Shown: positions 53,498 to 61,681 of the stretch, in pieces
Numbering within the stretch: the first letter of the stretch is position 1
How the letters are laid out: every line of letters begins with the position of its first letter
Assembly (NCBI RefSeq): GCF_018736045.1
Contig: NZ_CP076132.1
Coordinates: 2,341,501 to 2,405,500 of the forward strand
Source of the DNA: Flammeovirga yaeyamensis
Lineage (GTDB): Bacteria; Bacteroidota; Bacteroidia; Cytophagales; Flammeovirgaceae
Reading direction: 5' to 3'
Length of the DNA stretch: 64,000 nt
Notes under the pieces: model-generated
Seen by the model: the letters and a program-made list of their open reading frames with translations, nothing else
What the model was told of the DNA's origin: nothing
Database searches by the model: none
Translations under genes and position numbers: made by a program

Positions 53498-54193
53498 AAC
53501 TACACAGCAGAAATTCAAGGAATGTGTCCGTTGGCACAGATGGGGGGAAATGCGCATAGAAATGCTCCAATTCCAGTAGAAGGAAATATGGTTCACGCCA
53601 AAGACGTTACAGATATTTCGGGTTTATCTCATGGTGTAGGTGCTTGTGCTCCACAACAAGGTGCATCAAAACTTACTATTAATGTTAAAAATGGGATTAT
53701 TGAAGAATGTTTAATTGAAACAGTTGGTTGTACAGGTATGACACACTCTGCTGCAATGGCGTCAGAAATTTTACCTGGTAAAACAATATTAGAAGCATTA
53801 AATACTGACTTAGTTTGTGACGCTATTAACGTTGCAATGAAAGAAATTTTCTTACAATTTGTTTATGGTCGTACACAATCAGCTTTCTCTGAAGGCGGTC
53901 TTCCAATTGGTGCAGGTCTCGAAGATCTTGGTAAAGGTTTAAGATCTCAAGTGGGTACTTCATACGGTACTAAAGCAAAAGGTGTTAGATATTTAGAAGT
54001 AGCAGAAGGTTATGTTACTCAATTAGCTATAGATGAAAACGACGAGGTGATTGGTTATCAATTTGTTCACCTTGGTAAAATGATGGAAATGATTCAGGAT
54101 GGTCAAGATGCCAACGATGCTATGGAAAAAGCAAAAGGTACATATGGTCGTTATGATGAAGCAGTGAAATACATTGACCCACGTCATAACTAA
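53495..54193 (+). CDS. NifU-like Fe-S scaffold-type protein paired with GGGtGRT
   Basis: The 232-residue protein resembles the IscU/NifU N-terminal fold. Its cysteines lie in GMCPLAQMGG (C11), GVGACAPQQG and IEECLIETVGCTGMTHSAAMAS, the last block being the scaffold-like strand-turn-helix VGCTGMTHSAAMAS. A later FSEGGLPIGAGLEDLGKGLRSQ segment is not part of standard IscU. No signal peptide is present. It starts within a stem-loop and is followed 50 bases later by the GGGtGRT gene, a pairing I recall as recurrent. Formation of a specific cluster or delivery to an unknown enzyme is inferred. Confidence 0.8.
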   Translation: MNYTAEIQGMCPLAQMGGNAHRNAPIPVEGNMVHAKDVTDISGLSHGVGACAPQQGASKLTINVKNGIIEECLIETVGCTGMTHSAAMASEILPGKTILEALNTDLVCDAINVAMKEIFLQFVYGRTQSAFSEGGLPIGAGLEDLGKGLRSQVGTSYGTKAKGVRYLEVAEGYVTQLAIDENDEVIGYQFVHLGKMMEMIQDGQDANDAMEKAKGTYGRYDEAVKYIDPRHN

Positions 54194-54243
54194 TCCTCAG
54201 TACATTAAAGTTAATTAATCAATCATCAAAAAGAATTTCAATC

Positions 54244-55254
54244 ATGGCATTATTTGAAGGATACGATAGAAGAGAAGCAAGTATTAAAGTTGTTTTAGAT
54301 CAATATGGTTTTGAGTCTATCGAAGATGCAAAAAAATTAGTAGAAGAAAACGGAGTAGATGTTTACAACATTGTGACAGAAACTCAGCCAATTGCATTCG
54401 AAAATGCAAAATGGGCATATATTTTAGGTGCAGCTATCGCCATTAAAAAAGGACAAACAAAAGCGTATGATATTGCCGCTACTTTAGGTGAAGGTATCCA
54501 AGCTTTCTGTATTCCTGGTTCAGTAGCTGACCAACGCAAAGTAGGTTTAGGTCATGGTAACTTAGCTGCTCGTTTGTTAAATGAGGAAACTGAATGCTTC
54601 GCTTTCTTAGCGGGTCACGAATCATTTGCTGCTGCAGAAGGTGCAATTAAAATTGCCTTATCAGCTAATAAAGTTCGTAAAAACCCACTAAAAGTAATCT
54701 TGAATGGTTTAGGTAAAGATGCCGCTTATTTAATTTCTCGTATCAATGGCTTCAATTATGTGAAAACACAATTTGATTACACAACAGGAGAATTAAATGT
54801 TTTAGAAGAACGTCGTTTCTCTAAAGGCCCAAGAGGTGAAGTAAATTGCTATGGTGCAGATGATGTACGTGAAGGAGTTGCTATTATGCATAAAGAAGGA
54901 GTGGATGTATCCATTACTGGTAACTCTACCAACCCAACACGTTTCCAACACCCTGTAGCAGGAACTTATAAAAAAGAACGTTACGAGCTTGGTCAGAAAT
55001 ACTTCTCAGTAGCATCAGGTGGTGGTACAGGTAGAACACTTCACCCAGATAACATGGGTGCTGGACCAGCTTCATATGGTATGACAGATACTATGGGTAG
55101 AATGCACTCAGATGCACAGTTTGCAGGATCTTCATCAGTTCCAGCTCACGTAGAAATGATGGGTCTTATCGGTATGGGTAATAACCCAATGGTAGGTGCA
55201 TCAGTAGCTGTTGCAGTAGCATTACAAGAAGCATTATCAGCAGAGACTGTTTAA
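54244..55254 (+). CDS. GGGtGRT family protein
   Basis: The 336-residue protein carries FSVASGGGTGRTLHPDNMG near residues 258-276, the motif for which the GGGtGRT family is named. Other conserved-looking stretches are FCIPGSVADQRKVGLGHGNLAARLL, FAFLAGHESFAAAEGAIKIALSANK and VPAHVEMMGLIGMGNNPMVGASVAVAVA. It has no signal peptide and no membrane helix of clear length. The biochemical role is unknown; glycine-rich loops suggest binding of a phosphate- or nucleotide-like ligand. It follows the NifU-like gene by 50 bases on the same strand, so the pair probably works in one process. A weak terminator follows. Confidence 0.88.
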   Translation: MALFEGYDRREASIKVVLDQYGFESIEDAKKLVEENGVDVYNIVTETQPIAFENAKWAYILGAAIAIKKGQTKAYDIAATLGEGIQAFCIPGSVADQRKVGLGHGNLAARLLNEETECFAFLAGHESFAAAEGAIKIALSANKVRKNPLKVILNGLGKDAAYLISRINGFNYVKTQFDYTTGELNVLEERRFSKGPRGEVNCYGADDVREGVAIMHKEGVDVSITGNSTNPTRFQHPVAGTYKKERYELGQKYFSVASGGGTGRTLHPDNMGAGPASYGMTDTMGRMHSDAQFAGSSSVPAHVEMMGLIGMGNNPMVGASVAVAVALQEALSAETV

Positions 55255-55275
55255 TATTTCGATATATAACATATG

Positions 55276-55314
55276 AAAGGGTGTCTTATTTTTGGATAGG
55301 GCACCTTTATTTAT
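55276..55314. terminator. Hairpin between GGGtGRT and Rpn genes
   Basis: AAAGGGTGTC (55276-55285) pairs imperfectly with GGGCACCTTT (55299-55308), followed by a T-rich stretch. It lies between convergent genes and overlaps the end of the Rpn gene. Pairing includes one bulge and one G-T, so it is weaker than other terminators here. Confidence 0.6.
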
Positions 55315-56146
55315 TTTCAGATAATTGCTTTACCTCATCAATTGATAAGCCGGTAGCTTCTGCTACTTGCTCAATACTTAACCCCATTTTTAAGATTTTT
55401 TTGGCAGTTTCAATTGCTTTCTTTTGAGCACCTCTTCTCTCTCGGGTATCCAAAGTGTTTATATAATCTCTAAATCGTTTTAAATCTTCATCATATATTT
55501 CCTGATCCTGTTTTGGTAAGGCAGTATATTCAGCAATTTTTAAAACCTTTCTAAATATGTGTTCTTTTAAAACAGTTGGCATTTGTTCGAAAGTGGTGAT
55601 ATTATTAAGTAAATAGAGCCATTTATCGAAGTTTGATTTTAGTTCATTTTCTTGTTTTCTGAACTTTGGAAGTTCTAAGTATACAAACTTCAGTTTATCA
55701 TAAAATACTTTATTTTTCTGGTTTTTTAGTTCAACAATGTGATGAAAGTCTTCGTCATTTTCATCAAAAATAAAGTCCATGATGGATATAACATACACAG
55801 CTTTCAATTCATAATCCCATCCTTTCCCTTTTTTAGCTTGTTCCTGAATAGGAAAACTAGAATAATAAATCGTTCGATCTTTAAAATGTGTTTGCTCAGC
55901 ACGTTGTAATTCAACAATGAATTTTTCACCTAATTCGTTCTCACAATATAAATCATAAATTGCTTTACGGTCAGTATCATTAGAAGGTAAATGTTCTGTA
56001 GATTTATAATTCAATTCATATATTTGATCTTCTGCAGGAAGAACAGAATTCAAAAAATCAATTAGAATATCCTTATTGGCTTCTTCTCCAAATATTTTCT
56101 TAAAACCGAAATCCGTAAATGGATTGATATATCTTGAATTACACAT
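55307..56146 (-). CDS. Rpn-family PD-(D/E)XK nuclease (full-length, subfamily 1)
   Basis: The 279-residue protein begins SRYINPFTDFGFKKIFGEE, the usual opening of Rpn/transposase_31-type proteins. The nuclease core has D65 (KAIYDLYC) and E79-L-Q81 (FIVELQRAEQ), the D...ExQ form of the PD-(D/E)XK site. E. coli Rpn proteins are DNA nucleases that stimulate recombination and have been linked to phage defence. The C-terminus is a helix-turn-helix-like tail (AKKILKMGLSIEQVAEATGL). That tail is shared with the other Rpn protein at 57548. It points toward the GGGtGRT gene and opens the accessory island. Confidence 0.9.
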   Translation of the reverse strand: MCNSRYINPFTDFGFKKIFGEEANKDILIDFLNSVLPAEDQIYELNYKSTEHLPSNDTDRKAIYDLYCENELGEKFIVELQRAEQTHFKDRTIYYSSFPIQEQAKKGKGWDYELKAVYVISIMDFIFDENDEDFHHIVELKNQKNKVFYDKLKFVYLELPKFRKQENELKSNFDKWLYLLNNITTFEQMPTVLKEHIFRKVLKIAEYTALPKQDQEIYDEDLKRFRDYINTLDTRERRGAQKKAIETAKKILKMGLSIEQVAEATGLSIDEVKQLSENK

Positions 56147-56257
56147 GATGAGTTTAATTTTATGCTGTAAAGATACATTTTTTTGTTTTGCCTAAGTAAA
56201 AATTAGATACATTCATATTATTATTTTGATGATCTAAGTCTAACATATAAATACACA

Positions 56258-56488
56258 TTGGTTGATATGGAAGGAAAAAAATACCATGGTATTGGGAGAG
56301 GAGACAGATGGGGAAAATCAATAAAAGCAAAAGAAGCAGAATATGGTAAATCTTTTAGACTAGCTGGTGAATTAGAATGGTATGATAATAGAAGGGGAGC
56401 TGCTAAAGCAGAAGCTAAAGCAATTAAAGAAGATGGTATAGATAACGTTTACAACAAAAATGAGGGACATAAAAAATTAATTGAATAA
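56258..56488 (+). CDS. Orphan toxin-tip fragment, possibly GIY-YIG-like nuclease
   Basis: The open frame begins at about 56207 after a stop; possible starts are TTG 56258 and ATG 56267, giving 70-76 residues. The sequence DMEGKKYHGIGRGDRWGKS followed by A-E-YG, a glutamate in AEAKAIKEDG and a terminal GHKK is reminiscent of a reduced GIY-YIG nuclease, and of the C-terminal tips of Rhs or other polymorphic toxins. No core or delivery domain is attached, so it looks like a displaced tip, or a remnant. It ends one base before the ATG of the leucine-rich-repeat protein, as toxin and immunity genes often do. Family assignment is tentative. Confidence 0.5.
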   Translation: MVDMEGKKYHGIGRGDRWGKSIKAKEAEYGKSFRLAGELEWYDNRRGAAKAEAKAIKEDGIDNVYNKNEGHKKLIE

Positions 56489-56489
56489 T

Positions 56490-57377
56490 ATGGATTTAAT
56501 AAAAGAATACAATCATGAAGCAAAGGAGGATTTTTATGTTTTGCTTATTGATAAATTGAAAGAAAATATTGACATATTTAATGAATATAGAATTGAAAAT
56601 ATCGTAATAAAATCTAATGTAGATTCATCAGATGAAAAAAATATAGATCTAAGGTTATTGGTTAAATATAAATTTTTAAAAAAACTATCTATTGCAAGTC
56701 TATATCATATTTCTTTAGAAGGGTTAGAAAAATTGACAACATTAGAAATGTTACATTTATACCCGTTAAGTGGTCAAAAAGTTGATTTTTCTTCATTGAA
56801 AAATATTAAAAATTTATTCATTAAATACACAAAAAATATCATTGGTTTAGAAAATCTCACAATGTTAGAGAGAATTACTATTCATGATGCAACATCTCAA
56901 ATTTTAGATGACTTCATTTCATTAAAAAAACTCAAAAGGTTAGAATTAGTTAGACCAAAATTTGAAAACACTAAATTTTTATCAAAACTGAAAAACTTGA
57001 AATGCTTATTTTTATATCAAGTGGCTACAAAATCTCAAATTGATATCAAAGATATTACAAATTCTAAGGACTCGTTAATCCATTTAAAACTTCAATTATG
57101 TAGAAATATTGTTGGGTTTGATTCAATAAAGGACTTAAAACAACTTATAAGACTACAAATAATAGATAGTACTCCATTACCTTCTGCTAATTTCGTTAAT
57201 GAATTACCTAAGTTGACGACATTGACAGTGATAAGGAAATCTTATTTTGAAGATGGTAATTTAGATGATTTAAAGAAAATAGAATACGTAACCATCGATA
57301 ATAAAAAACATTATAGTTTAAAGAAAAAGGATCTTGAAAATGAAAACTTTCCTCCTCCAATTGAATGTTGTCAATAG
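56490..57377 (+). CDS. Leucine-rich-repeat-like protein, probable immunity protein
   Basis: From the ATG at 56490 the protein has 295 residues; a TTG nine bases earlier is in frame but overlaps the preceding stop. It has no signal peptide. From residue 45 on, repeats of about 20-25 residues with L-x-x-L-x-L spacing recur (FLKKLSIASLYHISLEGLEKL, TTLEMLHLYPLSG, NLTMLERITIHDA, LKKLKRLELVRPKF, LKNLKCLFLYQV), a leucine-rich-repeat pattern. The sequence is much richer in A/T and lysine than the flanking core genes. One base separates it from the toxin-tip fragment, so an immunity role is inferred from layout; binding specificity is unknown. Confidence 0.7.
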   Translation: MDLIKEYNHEAKEDFYVLLIDKLKENIDIFNEYRIENIVIKSNVDSSDEKNIDLRLLVKYKFLKKLSIASLYHISLEGLEKLTTLEMLHLYPLSGQKVDFSSLKNIKNLFIKYTKNIIGLENLTMLERITIHDATSQILDDFISLKKLKRLELVRPKFENTKFLSKLKNLKCLFLYQVATKSQIDIKDITNSKDSLIHLKLQLCRNIVGFDSIKDLKQLIRLQIIDSTPLPSANFVNELPKLTTLTVIRKSYFEDGNLDDLKKIEYVTIDNKKHYSLKKKDLENENFPPPIECCQ

Positions 57378-57547
57378 ATTTAACCTGTTATCAAATCAAG
57401 TCAAGTGACCAACACTTAATTTGGCAGTCTAATCAATCACTAAAAGAAAAGTTTAATTACAATCAAATCAAAAGCAGAATACAAGTAATTTCTTCTTAAA
57501 TTTACCTTTTGAAATACCATTATTCCCTTCACAAAAAAAGTACAATA

Positions 57548-58423
57548 ATGAAAAATGATTTAATACGTTTTGATTGGGCAATGAAACGCCTATTAAGAAA
57601 TAAGGCGGATTATATAGTTTTAGAAGGATTTCTTTCAGAATTAATGGAGGAAGATATCATCATTGATAGTATATTAGAAAGTGAAGGAAACCAAGAAACA
57701 GCTTCTGATAAGTTCAATAGGGTTGATATTTTGGTTAAAAATCAAAAAGGAGAATATGTTATTATTGAAGTGCAAAACCAATTAGAGTACAATTATTTTC
57801 AGAGAATGCTTTATGGTACATCTAAAGTCCTTACAGAATACATTTCTTTAGGTGAGTCATATCAACATGTAAAGAAAATTTACTCAGTAAATATTGTTTA
57901 TTTTGATTTAGGTCAAGGTGCAGATTATGTTTATCATGGGAAAACAAACTTTAAAGGTATTCACCAATATGATAAACTAGAGCTATCTGGTAAACAAAAA
58001 GTATTCTTGGGAGAAGATAAAACTCCATCTGACCTATTTCCTGAATATTACATCATTAAGGTAAACCAATTTGATGACGTTGCTAGAAATACTTTAGACG
58101 AATGGATTTACTATTTCAAAAACAACGAAATTAAAGACAATTTTAAAGCAAAAGGACTAGAATATGCTAAAGAAATTTTAAAAGTAGATAAAATGTCAAA
58201 ATCTGAACAGGTAAGCTATAAGAATCACATCGTTAACCTTATGGATGAAGCTAGTAGAGAGCGTACTTTGGAAATGGAGGCGATTATTAAAGAGAGGGAA
58301 ATTGGAAAGAAAGAACAATCAATTGAAACAGCTAAGAACTTTCTTACAATGGGGTTGTCAATTGAACAGGTAGCTAAAGGTACTGGACTGACAGTTGATG
58401 AAGTAAAGGCACTAACCAAATAA
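57548..58423 (+). CDS. Rpn-family PD-(D/E)XK nuclease (subfamily 2)
   Basis: From the ATG at 57548 this is 291 residues; a TTG at 57509 gives 13 extra residues without family character and is rejected. It begins LIRFDWAMKRLLRNKADYIVLEGFLSELM, typical of the Bacteroidota subgroup of Rpn proteins that carry FDWA-K-LLR. The active-site residues are D60 (RVDILV) and E74-x-Q76 (VIIEVQNQ). The C-terminal tail, IETAKNFLTMGLSIEQVAKG, nearly repeats that of the first Rpn protein. About 170 AT-rich bases separate it from the upstream LRR gene. It is the second nuclease of the island; DNA cleavage and recombination-linked activity are inferred from family. Confidence 0.88.
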   Translation: MKNDLIRFDWAMKRLLRNKADYIVLEGFLSELMEEDIIIDSILESEGNQETASDKFNRVDILVKNQKGEYVIIEVQNQLEYNYFQRMLYGTSKVLTEYISLGESYQHVKKIYSVNIVYFDLGQGADYVYHGKTNFKGIHQYDKLELSGKQKVFLGEDKTPSDLFPEYYIIKVNQFDDVARNTLDEWIYYFKNNEIKDNFKAKGLEYAKEILKVDKMSKSEQVSYKNHIVNLMDEASRERTLEMEAIIKEREIGKKEQSIETAKNFLTMGLSIEQVAKGTGLTVDEVKALTK

Positions 58424-58474
58424 TAGATACCACTTTTAGTTTAGGATGGCTTCCTATTTTTTAATACATTTTAA

Positions 58475-58590
58475 ATGGTAAAGTTTAAACGTTTCTATAA
58501 AAAAAACTTATTCCCAAAACCAGTTTTAATAAATTTTGCTGATAGATAATTCAAAGGACCTAATCCAAAAAAAGTATTTGAAGCAAACTG
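58475..58590 (+). repeat. Decayed copy of the 5' region of the AraC-type gene (direct repeat, copy 1)
   Basis: This stretch aligns with 60683-60800, which covers the 5' flank and first 30 or so codons of the AraC-type gene. The match is roughly three-quarters by eye. Shared blocks include AATTCAAAG, GTATTTGA and TTCCC. Copy 1 has single-base gaps relative to copy 2 and an in-frame stop, so it is no longer coding. It joins Rhs-like sequence at about 58582-58591. Confidence 0.65.
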
Positions 58591-58617
58591 TACCTAAGAG
58601 ACGCAAGCGGAAACATA

Positions 58618-59739
58618 ATGTCCATTGTAAAAGACGGCAATATTTCCGAATTGCCTATATATGGCAGCAATCGTCTAGGACAATACGAAACCTCCGATCT
58701 AGTACCAAGGTCATCAAGTACATTAGGCCAAAGAAGATTTGAGTTTAGTAATCATTTAGGTAATGTTTTGGTTACTATGAGCGATGAGGGTGATATATTG
58801 TCTTATTCAGATTACTATCCTTTTGGATTGAATATAGAAAGTCGTTCTTGGAGGAAAGAAGGGTATAGGTATGGGTTTAATGGGAAAGAAAATGATGCAG
58901 ATTTAAGTAGTTCTCAGTTGATTCAAGATTATGGCTTTAGGGTGTATAATCCGGTGATTGGGAAGTTTTTGAGTGTGGATCCTTTGGCAATGTCATTTCC
59001 TTGGAATAGTACATATGCCTTTGCAGAAAATGATGTAATTAGAAGTATTGATTTAGAGGGTGGAGAAAAATTAATTGTCACGCCAAGTTCAAAAGCTATT
59101 TACAATAAATTTATTAAAATTATTAAAAGTGATAAAATACTAAAAGAACGAGTATATGACCCTATTTCCAAACCTGAGCTTAAAGACAAAATTCACATTT
59201 ACTTATTAACAACAAGACATTTTGGTAGTGGACTTGGTATCGGAGGTGCTGATGGAAGACATATTAAAGGATCAGAAGCAAAAGAAATGAGTTTAAGTAT
59301 TGATGATTATGATTCCGGTAATTGGAGAGATCATGATAGTTATGAAATAAATGCTGATAGAAAAATGTTATCACAAGCAGGTTTAACAGATAAAAACAAT
59401 AAAGGTAAAGATATTCTTAAAAAGACTTTAGTTTCTAAACAAAAACAAAATATTCAGACGCCGTTAGTATTAGTTTACAGTAGGCCATTAACTGAATATG
59501 ATCAAATGGAATCAATTTTACATGAGCTTTATATTCATGCAAAATATTTTGAAGAGTCAGATAATGAAAAGGATCATATAAGAGAATTTTCAGAGAAGTT
59601 TTATAAAAATAATAATTTACCTCCTAGATTATCACCTGGCTCAATTGATGAACTACCAAATGATAATGATTATAAAAAATTGTGGAACAGATTTAAGAAA
59701 AAACTTGATGAATATAATAAAGAAAATACTGATAATTAG
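58618..59739 (+). pseudogene. 5'-truncated Rhs core with metalloprotease-like toxin domain
   Basis: The open frame from the ATG at 58618 gives 373 residues, but Rhs-like coding in the same frame extends upstream to about 58582 (YLRDASGNIMS), where a TGA cuts it off. Residues 1-149 are the Rhs repeat-associated core end: SELPIYGSNRLGQY, FSNHLGNVLVT, YYPFGLNIESRSW, YGFNGKENDAD and GKFLSVDPLA. After IDLEGGE the variable toxin begins. It contains HELYIH at 302-307, an H-E-x3-H pattern like that in metalloprotease-type toxins, but one residue longer than HExxH. The upstream repeat, secretion and signal parts are missing, so this is an orphan Rhs tip. It could act only after recombining with an intact gene, or be inert. 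Confidence 0.8.
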
Positions 59740-60247
59740 TATTATTACTTTTTCTTCATGTGAAAAAGCAAATAAAAAATATCCAATATCTCAAAAGGTT
59801 TTAGGAGATACATTAACAATGCATTATTATCAAATTGAAGATAGTATTCAGAATAGGGTATTAAATGGATATTGGGGATATTCAAAGCAATCAAAAACTA
59901 TTTATTTCCAAAAGGTAAATGACCCAGATAATTTATATTCAATTTTTTCATTCAATGACCACAATTTAAACAAGAAAGTGACTTATTGTGGACCTTTATA
60001 TTCGAAAACCTATTGTTATGAATCTGAAGCTAAAAGAATTGATGATAGCGATGTTTATTTGGTAACCTTTTTAGTTGAACCTATTGAAGGTGTAAATACA
60101 ACATGGAAAAAGCATTTGAAATTTGCTACTTATGGAAAATTTATTTATTCACTTGATAAAGGCCCAATTTGGTTTAATTATAATCCAAAGATAGATTATA
60201 CAATTCTCCCTTGGAGTGATGAATGGGTTCGTAAAAATGAAATGTAA
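59708..60247 (+). CDS. Lipoprotein, probable immunity protein for the Rhs toxin
   Basis: The ATG at 59708 overlaps the end of the Rhs toxin gene by 32 bases and gives a 179-residue protein with a lipoprotein signal (IIKKILIISIITFSSC). A longer in-frame start at 59645 adds 21 polar residues before the signal and is rejected. The mature sequence is rich in tyrosine and lysine, with HYYQIEDS and WSDEWV, and no recognised family. A location facing the periplasm fits neutralisation of an exported toxin. Immunity is inferred from overlap and gene order. The following gap to 60707 contains a 15-base perfect hairpin at 60420-60455. Confidence 0.65.
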   Translation: MNIIKKILIISIITFSSCEKANKKYPISQKVLGDTLTMHYYQIEDSIQNRVLNGYWGYSKQSKTIYFQKVNDPDNLYSIFSFNDHNLNKKVTYCGPLYSKTYCYESEAKRIDDSDVYLVTFLVEPIEGVNTTWKKHLKFATYGKFIYSLDKGPIWFNYNPKIDYTILPWSDEWVRKNEM

Positions 60248-60419
60248 AAGAGCTTTTTTAGAGTATGTTATTATAATTGAAGTTTCTATGTAGGAACCAA
60301 CAAAAGCATAACTAAAAAATTTAGTTATAGGTCAAATTATAAAATATTCTACTAATCACAATGTTAAGCAAAAGCATTATTATGAACTTGATAATTGTTT
60401 AAGTTTCTAAACTCTTAAC

Positions 60420-60456
60420 AACAAGCCAATCTATGTGGAGATAGATTGGCTTGTTT
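60420..60456. terminator. 15-base hairpin after the Rhs/immunity module
   Basis: AACAAGCCAATCTAT (60420-60434) pairs perfectly with ATAGATTGGCTTGTT (60441-60455) across a 6-base loop. The T run that follows is short (GTTTC). Strong structure suggests a terminator or boundary element. It lies 172 bases after the immunity gene. The remaining bases 60248-60419 and 60457-60682 hold no ORF or promoter that I can support. Confidence 0.65.
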
Positions 60457-60682
60457 CATTAAGAAGAATAAGTTTGCTTAGTTTTAAAATCCCTCAATAC
60501 CATATCAAGAAAATGTTAAATCATTTTTCTATGTCTCGTTCAATTTCATATAGGTTTAGAACCTATTTAAAGAGTACTTTATTAAATATTGAGAGCTTAA
60601 TTATCATTCAATAATATTAATAGAAGAACAAAGCTTGCTTATTAATACCAACTTTGGTTTCTTTGATATACCTAACAAATGA

Positions 60683-60800
60683 ATGATAAAGTTATTTAAA
60701 CTTCTTATTGAAAAATTTAATTCCCACATACAGTCTTGATAAATTCAAGCCGATAGGTAATTCAAAGCACCCATTCCAAATAGAAGTATTTGATGCCAAC
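60683..60800 (+). repeat. 5' region of the AraC-type gene (direct repeat, copy 2)
   Basis: Intact counterpart of 58475-58590. It includes 25 bases of upstream flank and the first codons of the AraC-type gene. The two copies are direct and about 2.2 kb apart, bracketing the Rhs module. Confidence 0.65.
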
Positions 60801-61592
60801 CGTCACTTTGAGGTGCAATACCCTCACAAGCACGATTTTTTTGAGGTATTATTTTTAACTCAGGGATCAGGACTTCATGTAATTGACGACAACGAATACA
60901 AGGTTGAACCTCCTTGTATGTTTTTTTTAAGTCCTGGTCAAGCACACAAATTGGAATTATCAAAAGACATTGCAGGCTATATATTTCTATTTACAGCGGA
61001 GTTTTATTTAATCGATAAGAGTAATAAAAACAAGCTGCTTGAATTTCCATTCTTCTTTAATTTAAAACAGGAGAACCCTCCCCTTAAATTAGAGAAACCT
61101 AATGATGTGGCATTTATCACTCAGTTGTTTGTTAAGGGTTGTGACGAGATGGATCAGACAGATGTAGTTTCTCACGAAATGGCTAATTCTATTTTAGATT
61201 TGATACTAAATACTTGTAATCAGATCTATCCCAAAGAACAAAGAGCTATCGAAAAAGGTAAGGGGCATTTGATTGTCAAGCGTTTTAGAGAATTGATTGA
61301 GGAAAAATACCAAGACAATTTATCGGTGAGAGATTTTGCAGAATTCCTTAATGTAACTGAAAATCACTTGACGCAAACGGTTAAAGGACTGACTGGGAAA
61401 ACATCAAAAGAATTAATTAAAGATAAGCAAGTGCTTGAAATTAAGCGACTTCTAAAGCATACTGACATGTCGGTAACGCAAATTTGCCACTATCTAAACT
61501 TTAAAGATCAATCTTATTTTAGTAAGTTTTTCAAGAAGCTGACAGGGCAGACGCCAAATGCCTTTAGAGAGGAATCATTGAAAAGTACCTAA
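60708..61592 (+). CDS. AraC-family transcriptional regulator
   Basis: The 294-residue protein has an N-terminal cupin sensor (about 20-130: FEVQYPHKHDFFEVLFLTQGSGLHVIDDNEY, PPCMFFLSPGQAHKLEL) and a C-terminal double helix-turn-helix (about 190-292) with NLSVRDFAEFLNVTENHLTQTVK and MSVTQICHYLNFKDQSYFSKFFKKLTGQTP, the AraC signature. The start is TTG at 60708; no in-frame ATG fits. It is the intact copy of a gene whose 5' end is duplicated at 58475. ilvC starts 89 bases after it; control of ilvC is possible but untested, since cupin-type AraC proteins usually sense small metabolites. Confidence 0.92.
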   Translation: MKNLIPTYSLDKFKPIGNSKHPFQIEVFDANRHFEVQYPHKHDFFEVLFLTQGSGLHVIDDNEYKVEPPCMFFLSPGQAHKLELSKDIAGYIFLFTAEFYLIDKSNKNKLLEFPFFFNLKQENPPLKLEKPNDVAFITQLFVKGCDEMDQTDVVSHEMANSILDLILNTCNQIYPKEQRAIEKGKGHLIVKRFRELIEEKYQDNLSVRDFAEFLNVTENHLTQTVKGLTGKTSKELIKDKQVLEIKRLLKHTDMSVTQICHYLNFKDQSYFSKFFKKLTGQTPNAFREESLKST

Positions 61593-61681
61593 ACTTTATT
61601 TAAAATCACCACAAACTTATTGATTATTATCTCCACATTTGTGATAGACAAAAAAGCAATTCATTAAAAATATTATATACA

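Noticed and set aside
58536-58742. 68-codon plus-strand frame at the start of the Rhs module.
   Set aside because: It is out of frame with the Rhs core and crosses the repeat junction; its sequence has no family character.
58475-60806. Classical transposon or insertion sequence carrying the Rhs module.
   Set aside because: No transposase of a known IS family and no terminal inverted repeats were seen; the Rpn proteins are not placed at the borders of the repeats.
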